From the NCBI RefSeq assembly GCF_013179285.1, contig NZ_WVNW01000002.1:868001-932000 (forward strand): a stretch of DNA of 64,000 nucleotides, written 5' to 3'. Shown one piece after another: positions 44,579 through 53,775 of the stretch (position 1 is the first letter of the stretch; each line of letters starts with the position of its first letter). The position numbers and the translations under genes were made by a program. The notes below the pieces were generated by a model. That model was not told where the DNA came from. It made no database searches and saw only the letters and a program-made list of their open reading frames with translations. This DNA is from Roseobacter sp. HKCCD6576-2. Lineage in GTDB: Bacteria; Pseudomonadota; Alphaproteobacteria; Rhodobacterales; Rhodobacteraceae.

Positions 44579-45019
44579 ATGGAAAATCAGATCACGTTTC
44601 GCAGAATGGGTCCAGACGACCTGGCCGCGCTTCTCGCTGTGCCCGACGGATTGTTCGACAACCCGATTGATGCCGAGCAAGCGGCGGCGTTTCTGGCCAG
44701 CCCGTTGCATGAGCTTGTGCTCGCCTTCGACGGCGATCTGGTGGTCGGCATGGCGAGCGGCACCGTCTTGCTCCACCCCGACAAAGCGCCCGCGATGTTC
44801 GTTAATGAGGTTGGCACGCGAGACAGCCATCTGCGCCAAGGCATTGCCAAAGCCGCAACTGAGCGGCTGTTCGAAATCGCCCGGGCGCGGGGCTGCCAAG
44901 GCATCTGGCTCGGCACCGAAGCGGACAATGCCCCCGCCTTGGGCCTCTATCGCGCGATGGGTGGGGCGGAGATCCAAGGGGTCTATTTCGGATGGGATAA
45001 CGGGCTCGGGACCGATTAG
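44579..45019 (+). CDS. GNAT family N-acetyltransferase
   Basis: The 146-residue protein (ATG at 44579, GAGG upstream) shows the GNAT core: the acetyl-CoA loop LRQGIAKAATERLFEIARARG in the centre and APALGLYRAMGG, the usual last strand. The alternative GTG at 44555 adds eight residues. The acceptor is unknown. It is divergent from the enolase-superfamily gene with 26 bases between, and its stop overlaps that of the alcohol dehydrogenase gene. Confidence 0.9.
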   Translation: MENQITFRRMGPDDLAALLAVPDGLFDNPIDAEQAAAFLASPLHELVLAFDGDLVVGMASGTVLLHPDKAPAMFVNEVGTRDSHLRQGIAKAATERLFEIARARGCQGIWLGTEADNAPALGLYRAMGGAEIQGVYFGWDNGLGTD

Positions 45020-46095
45020 AACATGATCACATTGCGGCGCGCCTTGCCCGCTTTGGTATCGACAATCGCCTCGTTGATCTGCTCCAGAGACCAGCGCCCG
45101 GTCACCAACTCATCAAGCTTCAACCGTCCCTGGCCATAAAGCTCCACCATCCAGGGGATGTCGCGCTTCAGCACCACTTCGCCCATCAATGAGCCGCGCA
45201 TCCCCTGCCCCGTGGCGGCAATGATCACCGGCTCATAGGTCGAGGTGTCGCCCGAATGCGGCATGCCCACCGCATATACCGTGCCCTTCGGCGCCAGCAG
45301 CCTCAGCGCCACATCATAAGCCGGGATCGCGCCAACCGAGACCAGCACGTGATCCGCGCCGCGCCCGCCGGTCAGCGCGCGGATCGCCTTCCACGGCTTT
45401 GGCTCGCTGGCCAAAACGCCATCGGTCGCGCCGAAGGTCTTCGCATCTTCCAGCTTCGACGGCTCCAAATCCATCGCGATGATCTTCGCGGCACCGGCGA
45501 TATAGGCTCCCTGGATCGCGTTCAGGCCCACGCCGCCCGCGCCGATCACCACCACATTGTCCCCGGGCCGAATGCCCGCCGTGTTCACCGCCGCGCCCAC
45601 GCCTGTCGGCACACCGCAGGCCAAGAGGCAGGCTGCCTCGGGCGCCAAATCTCCCACCGGCGCGATTTGGCTTTGATCCACCACCACCTTCTCAGCAAAG
45701 GCGGCGCATTTCAGACCCTTCTGCAACACCGTGCCGTCCGCCGCCGTCAGGGTCGGCGGGATCGGCTCGGCGCTGCTGCAAAACACCGCGTCGCCGCTGG
45801 CGCAATCGACACAAGCGCCGCAAGACCGGATCAGCGTCACGATCACCCGTGCACCCTCCTCCAAGCCGCTCACCCCAGGGCCGATCCCTGTCACAATTCC
45901 GGCCGCCTCATGGCCATAGACAGCGGGCAACACCCCGCCCCAGCCACCGTCGATATAGGAGATGTCGGAATGGCAAATCGCCACCGCCTCCAGCGTCACC
46001 TCGACCTCTCCGGCCTCCGGCGCACGCAAGGATACCTCTTCGATTTTCAGTGGTTCGCCAAAGGCATGGCAGATTGCCGCTTTGATTTTGGTCAA
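45016..46095 (-). CDS. Zinc-dependent alcohol dehydrogenase family protein
   Basis: The 359-residue medium-chain dehydrogenase has the catalytic zinc motif AICHSD and GHEAAGIV, the structural zinc lobe C-X2-C-X2-C-X7-C (CGACVDCASGDAVFC) and the nucleotide fold VVVIGAGGVGLNAIQGA. The start is the TTG at 46095 (LTKIKAAICHAFGEPL), preceded by GGAGAG; longer in-frame starts add unrelated sequence. It resembles class III-like dehydrogenases; the substrate is unassigned. Confidence 0.88.
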   Translation of the reverse strand: MTKIKAAICHAFGEPLKIEEVSLRAPEAGEVEVTLEAVAICHSDISYIDGGWGGVLPAVYGHEAAGIVTGIGPGVSGLEEGARVIVTLIRSCGACVDCASGDAVFCSSAEPIPPTLTAADGTVLQKGLKCAAFAEKVVVDQSQIAPVGDLAPEAACLLACGVPTGVGAAVNTAGIRPGDNVVVIGAGGVGLNAIQGAYIAGAAKIIAMDLEPSKLEDAKTFGATDGVLASEPKPWKAIRALTGGRGADHVLVSVGAIPAYDVALRLLAPKGTVYAVGMPHSGDTSTYEPVIIAATGQGMRGSLMGEVVLKRDIPWMVELYGQGRLKLDELVTGRWSLEQINEAIVDTKAGKARRNVIMF

Positions 46096-46232
46096 GACTG
46101 TCTCTCCATGGTTTCCGGCCAGACTGCGAAGGCTTTGCCGCTGCTGCAAGTCCAATCGCGGCATGACTGGCTCATTTGCGGCGCTTGCAGCTTTGCAGGA
46201 ACTGTCGGAGAAAGACGGGAACGGAGGGCGTG

Positions 46233-47033
46233 ATGAACTGCATTCAACTGGGCGATATCCATCTGCATTACCGCGAAGACGGCGACCCGAAGGGCCGCCC
46301 TGTGGTCTTCGCCAACTCGCTTGGGACGGATTTCCGCCTCTGGGATGATGTGGTCGCCCGCCTGCCGCAAAACCTGCGGGTCATCCGCTATGACAAACGC
46401 GGCCATGGCCTCTCCGCCTGCCGGCCCGCGCCCTATACGATGGGCACACTTGTCCGCGATGCGGAGCAGTTGCTTGATGCGCTGGACGTCCGCGATTGCG
46501 TCTTTGTCGGGCTCTCGATCGGGGGAATGATCGCCCAGGGTCTCGCGGCTAAACGGCTGGACCAGATCCGCGCCGTGGTCCTGTCCAACACCGCGCCCAA
46601 GATAGGCACCCGGGAGATCTGGCAGGACCGGATCGCCATGGTCGAAACCGAAGGGCTGACCGCGATGTCAGACGCGATCATGGAGCGCTGGTTCGCCAAA
46701 CCCTTCCGCGAAAGCACCGCGATGCTGCCCTGGAAACGGATGGTCGAAACCACGCCCGCCCATGGGTATGCGGGTTGCTCCGCCGCAATTGCGGGCACGG
46801 ATTTCTACACAACCACCGCGGCGCTGCGGTTGCCCGCCTTGGCGATTGCAGGGGATCACGATGGCTCCACGCCGCCCGATCTGATCCGCGAAATGGCAGA
46901 ACTGATCCCCGGCGCACGGTTTGAATTGATCCGAGGCACCGGCCATTTGCCCTGCGTCGAGAAGCCCGAGGCCTATGCCGCTCTCCTGATCGAGTTCCTC
47001 CGCGAGATCGGCCATCTTGAGGGCGCGGCATGA
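46233..47033 (+). CDS. pcaD: 3-oxoadipate enol-lactonase
   Basis: PcaD hydrolyses 3-oxoadipate enol-lactone in the protocatechuate branch of the beta-ketoadipate pathway. The 266-residue alpha/beta hydrolase has oxyanion-loop FANSLGTDFRLWD, nucleophile Ser in VGLSIGGMIAQGLA, acid in AGDHDGSTPP and His in GTGHLPCVEKP. The start at 46233 gives the family N-terminus. It is followed by pcaB with an ATGA overlap. Confidence 0.93.
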   Translation: MNCIQLGDIHLHYREDGDPKGRPVVFANSLGTDFRLWDDVVARLPQNLRVIRYDKRGHGLSACRPAPYTMGTLVRDAEQLLDALDVRDCVFVGLSIGGMIAQGLAAKRLDQIRAVVLSNTAPKIGTREIWQDRIAMVETEGLTAMSDAIMERWFAKPFRESTAMLPWKRMVETTPAHGYAGCSAAIAGTDFYTTTAALRLPALAIAGDHDGSTPPDLIREMAELIPGARFELIRGTGHLPCVEKPEAYAALLIEFLREIGHLEGAA

Positions 47034-48370
47034 GCATCTCCCCCTTCGACAGCGCGCTCTATCGCGATCTCTTCTGCGACCGTGACACCGCGAAACTGTT
47101 CACCGATAGCGCCGAGATCAGGGCGATACTCTTGGTCGAAGGGGCGCTGGCGAAAGCTCAAGGTGGGCTCGGGATCATCCCGGCAGAGGCGGGCAACGCA
47201 ATTCACCGCGCGGCGCTGGAGGCGCAGATCGACCCCGGCGCGTTGGCACAAGCCACGGGTGAGAACGGTGTCTCCGTGCCGGCGCTGGTGACGGCGTTCC
47301 GCGCCGAGATTGGCGACCCGGAGGCGGCGCATTACGTCCATTGGGGCGCCACCTCTCAGGATATCATCGATACGGCGCTGATCCTTCGGCTGCGTCAGGC
47401 CCTTCTGCGGATCGAGACAGGAATATCTAAGCTTTGCAATGTTTTGGCGGGATATTCTGAAGTGCATGCCGAAACCCCAATGGCGGGCCGCACCTACGGC
47501 CAACATGCCACGCCGACCAGTTTCGGCGCTGTTACGGCCAATTGGGGACAGCCCTTTTTGACCCATTTGGACCGGTTGGAGGGCTTGCGCCCGCGCCTCC
47601 TGACCGTCTCCCTCTCCGGCGCGGCAGGGACCGGCGCGGCGCTTGGGCCTGATCTGCCCGAACTGACCCGCGCTCTGGCCGACGCGCTTGGGCTGCAAAC
47701 GGGCCCCGCCCCCTGGCACAGCAAGCGAGACCAGATCGCGGACCTAGCGAGCTGGCTGACGCTGGTGACGGGTTCTTGTGGCAAGCTCGGCGAGGATCTG
47801 CTGCGCCTGACCCAGACCGAGATCGCCGAGATCGATCTGGGCGCGGCTGGTGCCTCTTCGACCATGCCACAGAAACAGAACCCGGTTGGCCCGTCTGTGC
47901 TCGTCGCCCTGGCCCATCACACCGCCGCACTAAATGGCGCGATGCAAGGCGCGGTGCTGCATCCCCATCAACGGGACGGCGCGGCTTGGTTCACCGAATG
48001 GTTGAGCCTGCCCGCGATGGTCATGGGCGCGGCCAAAGCCGTGCATCTCGCCGCTGATCTCGCCGAAACGATGGTGCCGAACCCGGACCGAATGGCGGCG
48101 AACATGGAGGGGCGGCTAGGCTTGATCCACGCCGAAGCATTGAATTTTGCCTTGGCGGCAGAAATGCCGAGGCCCGATGCGCAGCGCAAAATCAAAGATT
48201 TATGCGCCGAAGCTCAAGTGAAAGACACACCCTTGCCTGCCCTCTTTACAAAAGCCTTCCCGGAGATCGATACGCGCGCGGCAACCGCCTCTCTCGGACA
48301 GGCCCCCGAGATCGCCCGGGCCTTCGCCCTAGCGGTCACTGCTCAAGCCGCGGCCAAAACCTCGGCATAA
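47030..48370 (+). CDS. pcaB: 3-carboxy-cis,cis-muconate cycloisomerase
   Basis: PcaB cyclises 3-carboxymuconate. The 446 residues are of the fumarase/aspartase superfamily, with HWGATSQDIIDTALIL and the C3 signature GASSTMPQKQNPV. It overlaps pcaD at its start and ends 28 bases inside the convergent threonine dehydratase gene. pcaC, pcaH and pcaG, which usually lie with these two genes, are absent here. Confidence 0.94.
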   Translation: MSISPFDSALYRDLFCDRDTAKLFTDSAEIRAILLVEGALAKAQGGLGIIPAEAGNAIHRAALEAQIDPGALAQATGENGVSVPALVTAFRAEIGDPEAAHYVHWGATSQDIIDTALILRLRQALLRIETGISKLCNVLAGYSEVHAETPMAGRTYGQHATPTSFGAVTANWGQPFLTHLDRLEGLRPRLLTVSLSGAAGTGAALGPDLPELTRALADALGLQTGPAPWHSKRDQIADLASWLTLVTGSCGKLGEDLLRLTQTEIAEIDLGAAGASSTMPQKQNPVGPSVLVALAHHTAALNGAMQGAVLHPHQRDGAAWFTEWLSLPAMVMGAAKAVHLAADLAETMVPNPDRMAANMEGRLGLIHAEALNFALAAEMPRPDAQRKIKDLCAEAQVKDTPLPALFTKAFPEIDTRAATASLGQAPEIARAFALAVTAQAAAKTSA

Positions 48371-49317
48371 AGGCTAGCATCCACATTGCCACCGGACGCC
48401 GTGGCGATCACCGTATCGCCGTCTAGCGCCTCCCCGTGATAGAGCGCCGCCGCCAGGGCCACCGCCCCGCCCGGTTCCACGACCAGCTTCAAGCGGGTCG
48501 CGGCCTCGCGCATCGCCGCACGCACTTCATCATCGCTGACCACCAATCCGGGGCCGCAACGCGCCGCCATGATCGGAAAGGTGATCTGCCCCGGCGAGGG
48601 TGTCAGGATCGCGTCGCATAGACCCGCTTCGGGGCCGTTATTCGTCTCGATCCCGCCCGAGGCCAAAGACCGCGCGGTGTCGTCAAACCCTTCCGGCTCC
48701 GCCGGCCGGACCCGCATCTCGGGCGCATGCGCTTCAAGCGCGAGGGAAATGCCCGCGGTCAGGCCGCCGCCGCCGCAACAGGTGAGAACCTCGGCCTGGG
48801 TCACACCCAGTTCCGCCGCTTGCGCCGCGATCTCCAACCCGCAGGTGCCCTGCCCGGCAATCACCAAAGGCTCATCATAGGGCCGGATCAGGGTCAGCCC
48901 ACGCTCGGCCTGAAGGCGGGCGCCAATCTCCTCGCGTTTCTCACGACCTGCGCGATCATAAAGCACAACCTCAGCACCAAGCGCGCGGGTATTGGCGATC
49001 TTCAGCGCTGGCGCGTCTTCCGGCATGATGATCGTCGCAGGCACCCCGTGCAGCTGCGCCGCGAGCGCCACACCCTGCGCGTGGTTGCCAGAGGAAAATG
49101 CCAAAACGCCTGCCGCGCGGGCCTCCGGCGTCATCCCCGACAGCGCCGACCACGCACCGCGAAACTTGAAGCTGCCGGTGTGTTGTAAGCATTCCGCTTT
49201 GACAAACACCCGCCGCCCGGCGATCTCATCAAGGAACGGCGAAGACAGCAGTGGCGTGCGTCTGACATGGCCGCGAGCACGTTGAGCTGCCGCCTCGATC
49301 ATCTTGATATCACTCAT
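48343..49317 (-). CDS. Threonine/serine dehydratase family protein
   Basis: This 324-residue PLP enzyme has the Schiff-base Lys in HTGSFKFRGA, the SSGNHAQGVALAA region and the PLP-phosphate Gly loop CCGGGGLTAG. It lacks the C-terminal ACT-like regulatory domain of biosynthetic IlvA, so it belongs to the catabolic or racemase-like group. The start at 49317 overlaps the stop of the upstream hydrolase gene (ATGA). Confidence 0.9.
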   Translation of the reverse strand: MSDIKMIEAAAQRARGHVRRTPLLSSPFLDEIAGRRVFVKAECLQHTGSFKFRGAWSALSGMTPEARAAGVLAFSSGNHAQGVALAAQLHGVPATIIMPEDAPALKIANTRALGAEVVLYDRAGREKREEIGARLQAERGLTLIRPYDEPLVIAGQGTCGLEIAAQAAELGVTQAEVLTCCGGGGLTAGISLALEAHAPEMRVRPAEPEGFDDTARSLASGGIETNNGPEAGLCDAILTPSPGQITFPIMAARCGPGLVVSDDEVRAAMREAATRLKLVVEPGGAVALAAALYHGEALDGDTVIATASGGNVDASLYAEVLAAA

Positions 49318-50153
49318 GAAAGACCATCCAAAAACTCCGAGAGAAGGGTGATACATCTCGGCTCATCCAAAAACGGCACATGGCCGCGATCCGGGATTTC
49401 GGCATAGAGCATATCGGGGCGGCGGCGGCGCATCTCACCCGCCGTTTCCACCGACAGCAGGTTGGAGTTTGCCCCGCGGATCAATCCGAGCGGCACCCCC
49501 TCAAGCGCATCGAAAAGCGGCCAAAGGTCCGGCGCGGGCTGGCTTGTGTCGAAGGCCGGGGCCACAGCCTCGCGCAGCCGCGCATCATAGCGCAGATGCA
49601 GCCGTCCATCCTCCCCCCGCCACAGGCGCCGCGCGAAATCGGCCCATGTCGCGTCCGGCACATTCTGAAAATCCGGCGCATAGGCGGCGGGCAGCGCGGC
49701 GGCGGCCTCCTCCAAACTGCGATAGGCGGGCGGGCGACCGATATAGGTCATGATCTGGTCCAACCCGCTCGGATCGATCACCGGCCCCACATCATTCAGC
49801 ACCGCGCCCAGCAACCGCGCTTTCGCCGTCGCCGCCAGCATCATCGCCACCAAACCGCCGCGCGAAGTGCCGAGGATCGCGACCTTCTCCAACCCCAGGT
49901 GGTCGAGAAGCGCCAGCACATCCTGCGCCTCCTGCGGCACTGAATAGCTCATCGGATCGGGCGCGTAATCGGATGCGCCCCGCCCCCGGGAATCCATCCG
50001 AATGATCCGCGCGCGATCTGAAAAACGATCCAGAACAGGTTCAAAATCTTCCATATTCCGGGTCAGCCCCGGCAGGCACAGAAGTGGCACGCCCTGACCT
50101 TGATCGTCATAGGCTAGGTTTAACCCATCAGACGACGGCGCATAGCTGATCAT
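49314..50153 (-). CDS. Alpha/beta hydrolase
   Basis: The 279-residue protein has HG-type oxyanion region LLCLPGLTRNMEDFEPV, nucleophile Ser in LGTSRGGLVAM, and a late His in DRGHVPFLDEP. The start at 50153 (MISYAPSSDGLNLAYDDQG) overlaps the dehalogenase stop by 4 bases. The upstream in-frame extension lies inside the dehalogenase gene and is not used. The substrate is unknown; the operon context suggests a catabolic esterase or lactonase. Confidence 0.9.
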   Translation of the reverse strand: MISYAPSSDGLNLAYDDQGQGVPLLCLPGLTRNMEDFEPVLDRFSDRARIIRMDSRGRGASDYAPDPMSYSVPQEAQDVLALLDHLGLEKVAILGTSRGGLVAMMLAATAKARLLGAVLNDVGPVIDPSGLDQIMTYIGRPPAYRSLEEAAAALPAAYAPDFQNVPDATWADFARRLWRGEDGRLHLRYDARLREAVAPAFDTSQPAPDLWPLFDALEGVPLGLIRGANSNLLSVETAGEMRRRRPDMLYAEIPDRGHVPFLDEPRCITLLSEFLDGLS

Positions 50154-50842
50154 CCGCGTGCCAATCCCGCCATCTCGGGCACGCTGGTGAGGTCTTCGGC
50201 CACTTGACCCGGCTGGCCTGGCAATCGATCCATCGGCTCGCCCGCCCGGTTCACCCAAAGAACCTGGAACCCATAGGACGCCGCCGAGGCCGCATCCCAT
50301 CCGTTGGAGGACACAAACAGCACCTCGTTTTTCGGCACGTCGAAATGGCGCCCAACCAATCCGTAGACCCGCGCGTCGGGTTTGAAGATCCCTTCATCTT
50401 CGACGCTCAACACCTCATCAAGCACGGGGCCGATCCCGGCGCTGTCCACCGCGCCCTCAAGCATTCGGGGCGAGCCATTCGACAGAATCGCGGTCTGCAA
50501 CCCGCCGGCCTTTAGAGTCGCCAGCATTTCCGGCACTTCGGGATAGGCTGGAAGGGTCCAATACAGCCCCAAAAGCCGATCACGCAGCGCGGGGTTGGCC
50601 TGATCCGTCACATCCAGCGCCCAATCGAGCGCGTCTTGGGTGACCTGCCAAAAATCCACATGATCGCGGGTGATCGCCCGAATCCACGAATATTGCAGTT
50701 GTTTGTTTCGCCAGTGGCTCGACACTTGCTGCCAAACTGCAGCAAACCCTTCGAGCCCGTCTTCTTCCGCCAAGTTACGCGCCGCAGCGTTCACATCAAA
50801 CAAAGTACCATAAGCATCGAAAACGCAGGTAGAAATCGGCAT
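50150..50842 (-). CDS. Haloacid dehalogenase, type II
   Basis: The 230-residue HAD-superfamily enzyme has the nucleophile Asp in FDAYGTLFD (about 8-16), LSNGSPRML (about 119), KPDARVYGL with the Lys (about 153), and SSNGWDAASAASYGF (about 177), the signature of L-2-haloacid dehalogenases. It heads the chain dehalogenase - hydrolase - dehydratase, each joined by ATGA overlaps, which implies coordinated expression. Confidence 0.93.
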   Translation of the reverse strand: MPISTCVFDAYGTLFDVNAAARNLAEEDGLEGFAAVWQQVSSHWRNKQLQYSWIRAITRDHVDFWQVTQDALDWALDVTDQANPALRDRLLGLYWTLPAYPEVPEMLATLKAGGLQTAILSNGSPRMLEGAVDSAGIGPVLDEVLSVEDEGIFKPDARVYGLVGRHFDVPKNEVLFVSSNGWDAASAASYGFQVLWVNRAGEPMDRLPGQPGQVAEDLTSVPEMAGLARG

Positions 50843-51029
50843 TCACGCGCCCTCCCCGTTTCGTCGGGCGCATGGTGACACAGCCGGTGCCATCCGACAA
50901 TTCGCAAGATGAGACTTTGCCGGGTTCAGCGCACGCAAAAGGCTTACGGGTCAGCAAAACAGGCTTGCTTTGCTGAGAAAAATCCGCGTCAGAAGGCACG
51001 TTTTTCTCGCCTGCATTCGTCGGAAAAGA

Positions 51030-51818
51030 TCAAAGGTTCTCCGGCTGCATCATGCCGAGCACGTGATAGCCACCATCGACTGTGATGATCTCGCCTGTGG
51101 TGCAGGCGCCGTAATCCGAGATTAGATAAACAGCGGTCCCGCCGATCGCCTCAAGGGTCGCATTGGCGCGCAGGGGCGCGTTGGCCTCGGTGGCCTTGAA
51201 GGTTTTTCGGGCGCCACCAATGGCCGCCCCCGCAAGCGTTTTCATCGGCCCCGGGCTAATCGCATTCACCCGAATGCCATCTGGCCCAAGATCATTCGCC
51301 AGATATCGCACGGCTGATTCCAGCGCGGCTTTGGCCACACCCATCACATTGTAAAACGGCGTGACGCGGTTTGAGCCCTGATAAGTCAAGGTCAGGATCG
51401 TGCCCCCCTCGGGCATCATTTCAGAGGCGCGCTTGGCAATGTCGATCAGCGAATAGCAGGAGATCGTCAGCGAGGTTTTGAAATTCTCCCGCGTGGTGTT
51501 GATGAACCTACCAGTGAGTTCGGTTTTATCTGAAAACGCAATGGCATGGATGACGAAGTCAATCTGCCCCCATTCGTCTTTCAAACGCCCGAAACAGGCA
51601 TCAAGCGACGCATCATCCGTCACATCCACATCAATCAGAATGTCCGAGCCGAGCGACGCGGCCAGCGGTTCCACCCGCTTGCCAAAAGCCTCGCCCTGAT
51701 AGGAAAACGCCAGATCCGCCCCTTCGGCATGCAGCGCTTTGGCAATACCCCATGCAATCGAGCGATCATTGGCCACACCCATGACCAGCCCGCGTTTGCC
51801 TCTCATCAAATCTGCCAT
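51030..51818 (-). CDS. fabI: Enoyl-[acyl-carrier-protein] reductase
   Basis: FabI reduces enoyl-ACP with NADH, the last step of each elongation cycle and the target of triclosan. The 262 residues have the nucleotide loop GVANDRSIAWGIA and the catalytic pattern Y-X6-K in FYNVMGVAKAAL. It is the last gene of the operon fabA-fabB-fabI, 6 bases after fabB. Confidence 0.96.
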   Translation of the reverse strand: MADLMRGKRGLVMGVANDRSIAWGIAKALHAEGADLAFSYQGEAFGKRVEPLAASLGSDILIDVDVTDDASLDACFGRLKDEWGQIDFVIHAIAFSDKTELTGRFINTTRENFKTSLTISCYSLIDIAKRASEMMPEGGTILTLTYQGSNRVTPFYNVMGVAKAALESAVRYLANDLGPDGIRVNAISPGPMKTLAGAAIGGARKTFKATEANAPLRANATLEAIGGTAVYLISDYGACTTGEIITVDGGYHVLGMMQPENL

Positions 51819-51824
51819 TTTTTA

Positions 51825-53054
51825 TTATCCGCTATATTTCGACAGCAACATTGAGCCGTTGGTGCCGCCAAACCCAAACGAGTTGGTCATCACCGTGTCG
51901 AGCCCCGCATTTTCGACCATCTCCGTGGCGATCTCTTCCGGCGCAAGACCTGGGTCGAGCGTCTCTACGTTGATCGAGGGGGCAATGAAATCGCTCTCCA
52001 ACATCAAAAGGCAGAAACTGGCCTCCAATGCGCCGGCCGCGCCTTGAGCATGACCGGTCATGGATTTGGTGGAGGACACCGGCGGCGTCGCGCCCTCTCC
52101 GAAGACCCGGCGCACGGCTTCGACCTCGCCCACATCGCCGACCGGGGTCGAGGTGCCATGCGCGTTGATATAGCTGACCTTGCGATCTTCGGGCAGCGTG
52201 TCGAGCGCCAATCGCATGGCCCGTTCGCCCCCCTCGCCGGAGGGGGCCACCATGTCATGACCGTCCGATGTCGCGGCGAACCCGGTGACCTCAGCATAGA
52301 TTTTTGCGCCGCGCGCCACGGCGCGGTCCAGCTCTTCCAGCACCAAGATCGCGCCGCCGCCGCCAATGACGAATCCGTCGCGATCAGCATCGAAAGCCCG
52401 GCTCGCGCGGGTGGGCGTATCGTTATATTTCGAAGACATCGCGCCCATCGCGTCGAACAGGCAGGAGAGCGTCCAATCCAGCTCCTCGGCACCCCCCGCG
52501 AACATAACGTCCTGCTTTCCCATCATAATCTGTTCAGCCGCCACCCCAATACAATGCAAAGAGGTAGAACAGGCAGAGGTTATCGAATAGTTGATGCCCT
52601 TAATCTTGAAGGCCGTCGAAAGATTGGCAGAGATCGTCGACGACATGCATTTCGGCACCGCAAAGGGCCCGATCCGCTTGGTGGCGCCGGTCTTCAGCAC
52701 GCTCTGATGTGCGGCGAACATCGCGCTCGTCGATGGCCCGCCAGAGCCCGCAATCAACCCCGAACGCTGATTGCTGACCTCGCCCTCGTCGAGCCCGGCA
52801 TCTGCGATCGCCTGTTGCATCGCAATATAGGCATAAGCCGCCCCAGGCCCCATAAACCGCAATGTGCGCTTGTCGATATGTTCCGACGGGTCGATCTTCA
52901 CCGTCCCGGCGATCTGGCTGCGGAAGCCATGTTCGATCATGTCAGGGACCCCTTCGATCCCCGACGTACCCGCCTTCAGGGCCGCAGTGACCTCAGCGGC
53001 GGAGTTCCCAATGGGTGAGACAATGCCCAACCCTGTAACAACCACTCGGCGCAT
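51825..53054 (-). CDS. fabB: 3-oxoacyl-[acyl-carrier-protein] synthase I
   Basis: FabB elongates unsaturated acyl chains together with FabA. The 409 residues carry the Cys-His-His triad: SACSTSLHCIG, INAHGTSTPVGD and MTGHAQGAAGALEA. It lies 23 bases after fabA, which supports the FabB rather than FabF assignment; a separate FabF is encoded at 61983-63239. Confidence 0.95.
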   Translation of the reverse strand: MRRVVVTGLGIVSPIGNSAAEVTAALKAGTSGIEGVPDMIEHGFRSQIAGTVKIDPSEHIDKRTLRFMGPGAAYAYIAMQQAIADAGLDEGEVSNQRSGLIAGSGGPSTSAMFAAHQSVLKTGATKRIGPFAVPKCMSSTISANLSTAFKIKGINYSITSACSTSLHCIGVAAEQIMMGKQDVMFAGGAEELDWTLSCLFDAMGAMSSKYNDTPTRASRAFDADRDGFVIGGGGAILVLEELDRAVARGAKIYAEVTGFAATSDGHDMVAPSGEGGERAMRLALDTLPEDRKVSYINAHGTSTPVGDVGEVEAVRRVFGEGATPPVSSTKSMTGHAQGAAGALEASFCLLMLESDFIAPSINVETLDPGLAPEEIATEMVENAGLDTVMTNSFGFGGTNGSMLLSKYSG

Positions 53055-53077
53055 CCCGGCACCCTCCTTGGCAAATC

Positions 53078-53587
53078 TCAGCTTTCCGACAACGCGACTC
53101 GCATGTCTTTGACCTGATAAATCACTTCGCCATCGGCTTCGACCCGGCCATCGGCCACACCCATGGTCAACCGGCGCGTTTGGATCGCTTTGGTGAAATC
53201 AACATAATAGGTCAGCATCTTTCGGTCGGGTCGCACCATCCCGGTCAGCCGAACTTCGCCAACCCCAAGCGCATAGCCGCGCCCCTGCCAGCCGCGCCAG
53301 CCCAGGTTGAAGCCGGTGAGCTGCCAGAGCCCATCAAGCCCGAGACAGCCCGGCATGATTGGATTTCCCGGGAAATGGCACTCGAAAAACCACAGATCCG
53401 GCGTGATATCGAACTCAGCGACCACATGGCCTTTGCCGTGTTCCCCGCCATCGCCCGAGATATCGGTGATCCGATCCATCATCAGCATCGGCGGCTCTGG
53501 CAGTTGCGCATTTCCGGGGCCAAACAGCTCACCGCGCGCGCATTTCAGCAGCCCTTCTTTGTCGAAGCTCGTTGGATAATCTGCCAT
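53078..53587 (-). CDS. fabA: 3-hydroxydecanoyl-[acyl-carrier-protein] dehydratase/isomerase
   Basis: FabA makes the cis-3 double bond at C10 needed for unsaturated fatty acids. The 169 residues (ATG at 53587, [16 protein letters not shown]) carry the active-site His in [30 protein letters not shown] longer in-frame extension overlaps the irr promoter and start and is rejected. It is divergent from irr. Confidence 0.96.
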   Translation of the reverse strand: MADYPTSFDKEGLLKCARGELFGPGNAQLPEPPMLMMDRITDISGDGGEHGKGHVVAEFDITPDLWFFECHFPGNPIMPGCLGLDGLWQLTGFNLGWRGWQGRGYALGVGEVRLTGMVRPDRKMLTYYVDFTKAIQTRRLTMGVADGRVEADGEVIYQVKDMRVALSES

Positions 53588-53775
53588 ATGTCCCTGCCCA
53601 CCCCTATATCTAGCATTCTCAGATGCGTTTACGCCCACGTCCCTATCATTCAGGGTGCAAAGCTGGCAAGGGTGGCTCGAGATGCCGCAGTTGCGAAGCA
53701 ATCGCGCGAATCCGTTTGAAAAATGGGCCCCAAGCACTCTATATAAGGGTGGAAACGCAAGGAAAGCCCCCGCTG
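53588..53775. promoter_or_regulatory. Divergent promoter region of irr and fabA
   Basis: This 188-base gap separates irr from the fabA-fabB-fabI operon and must hold both promoters. The only iron-box-like piece is TAGCATTCTCAGA (53611-53623), which is too imperfect to call an ICE motif. The arrangement itself recurs in related genomes (recollection). Confidence 0.5.

Noticed and set aside
48343-48370. Truncation of pcaB or of the dehydratase gene at their overlap
   Set aside because: Both proteins have complete family C-termini; a 28-base convergent overlap is tolerable.
53611-53623. Iron-control element before irr or fabA
   Set aside because: TAGCATTCTCAGA is only weakly symmetric and too far from the known ICE consensus.
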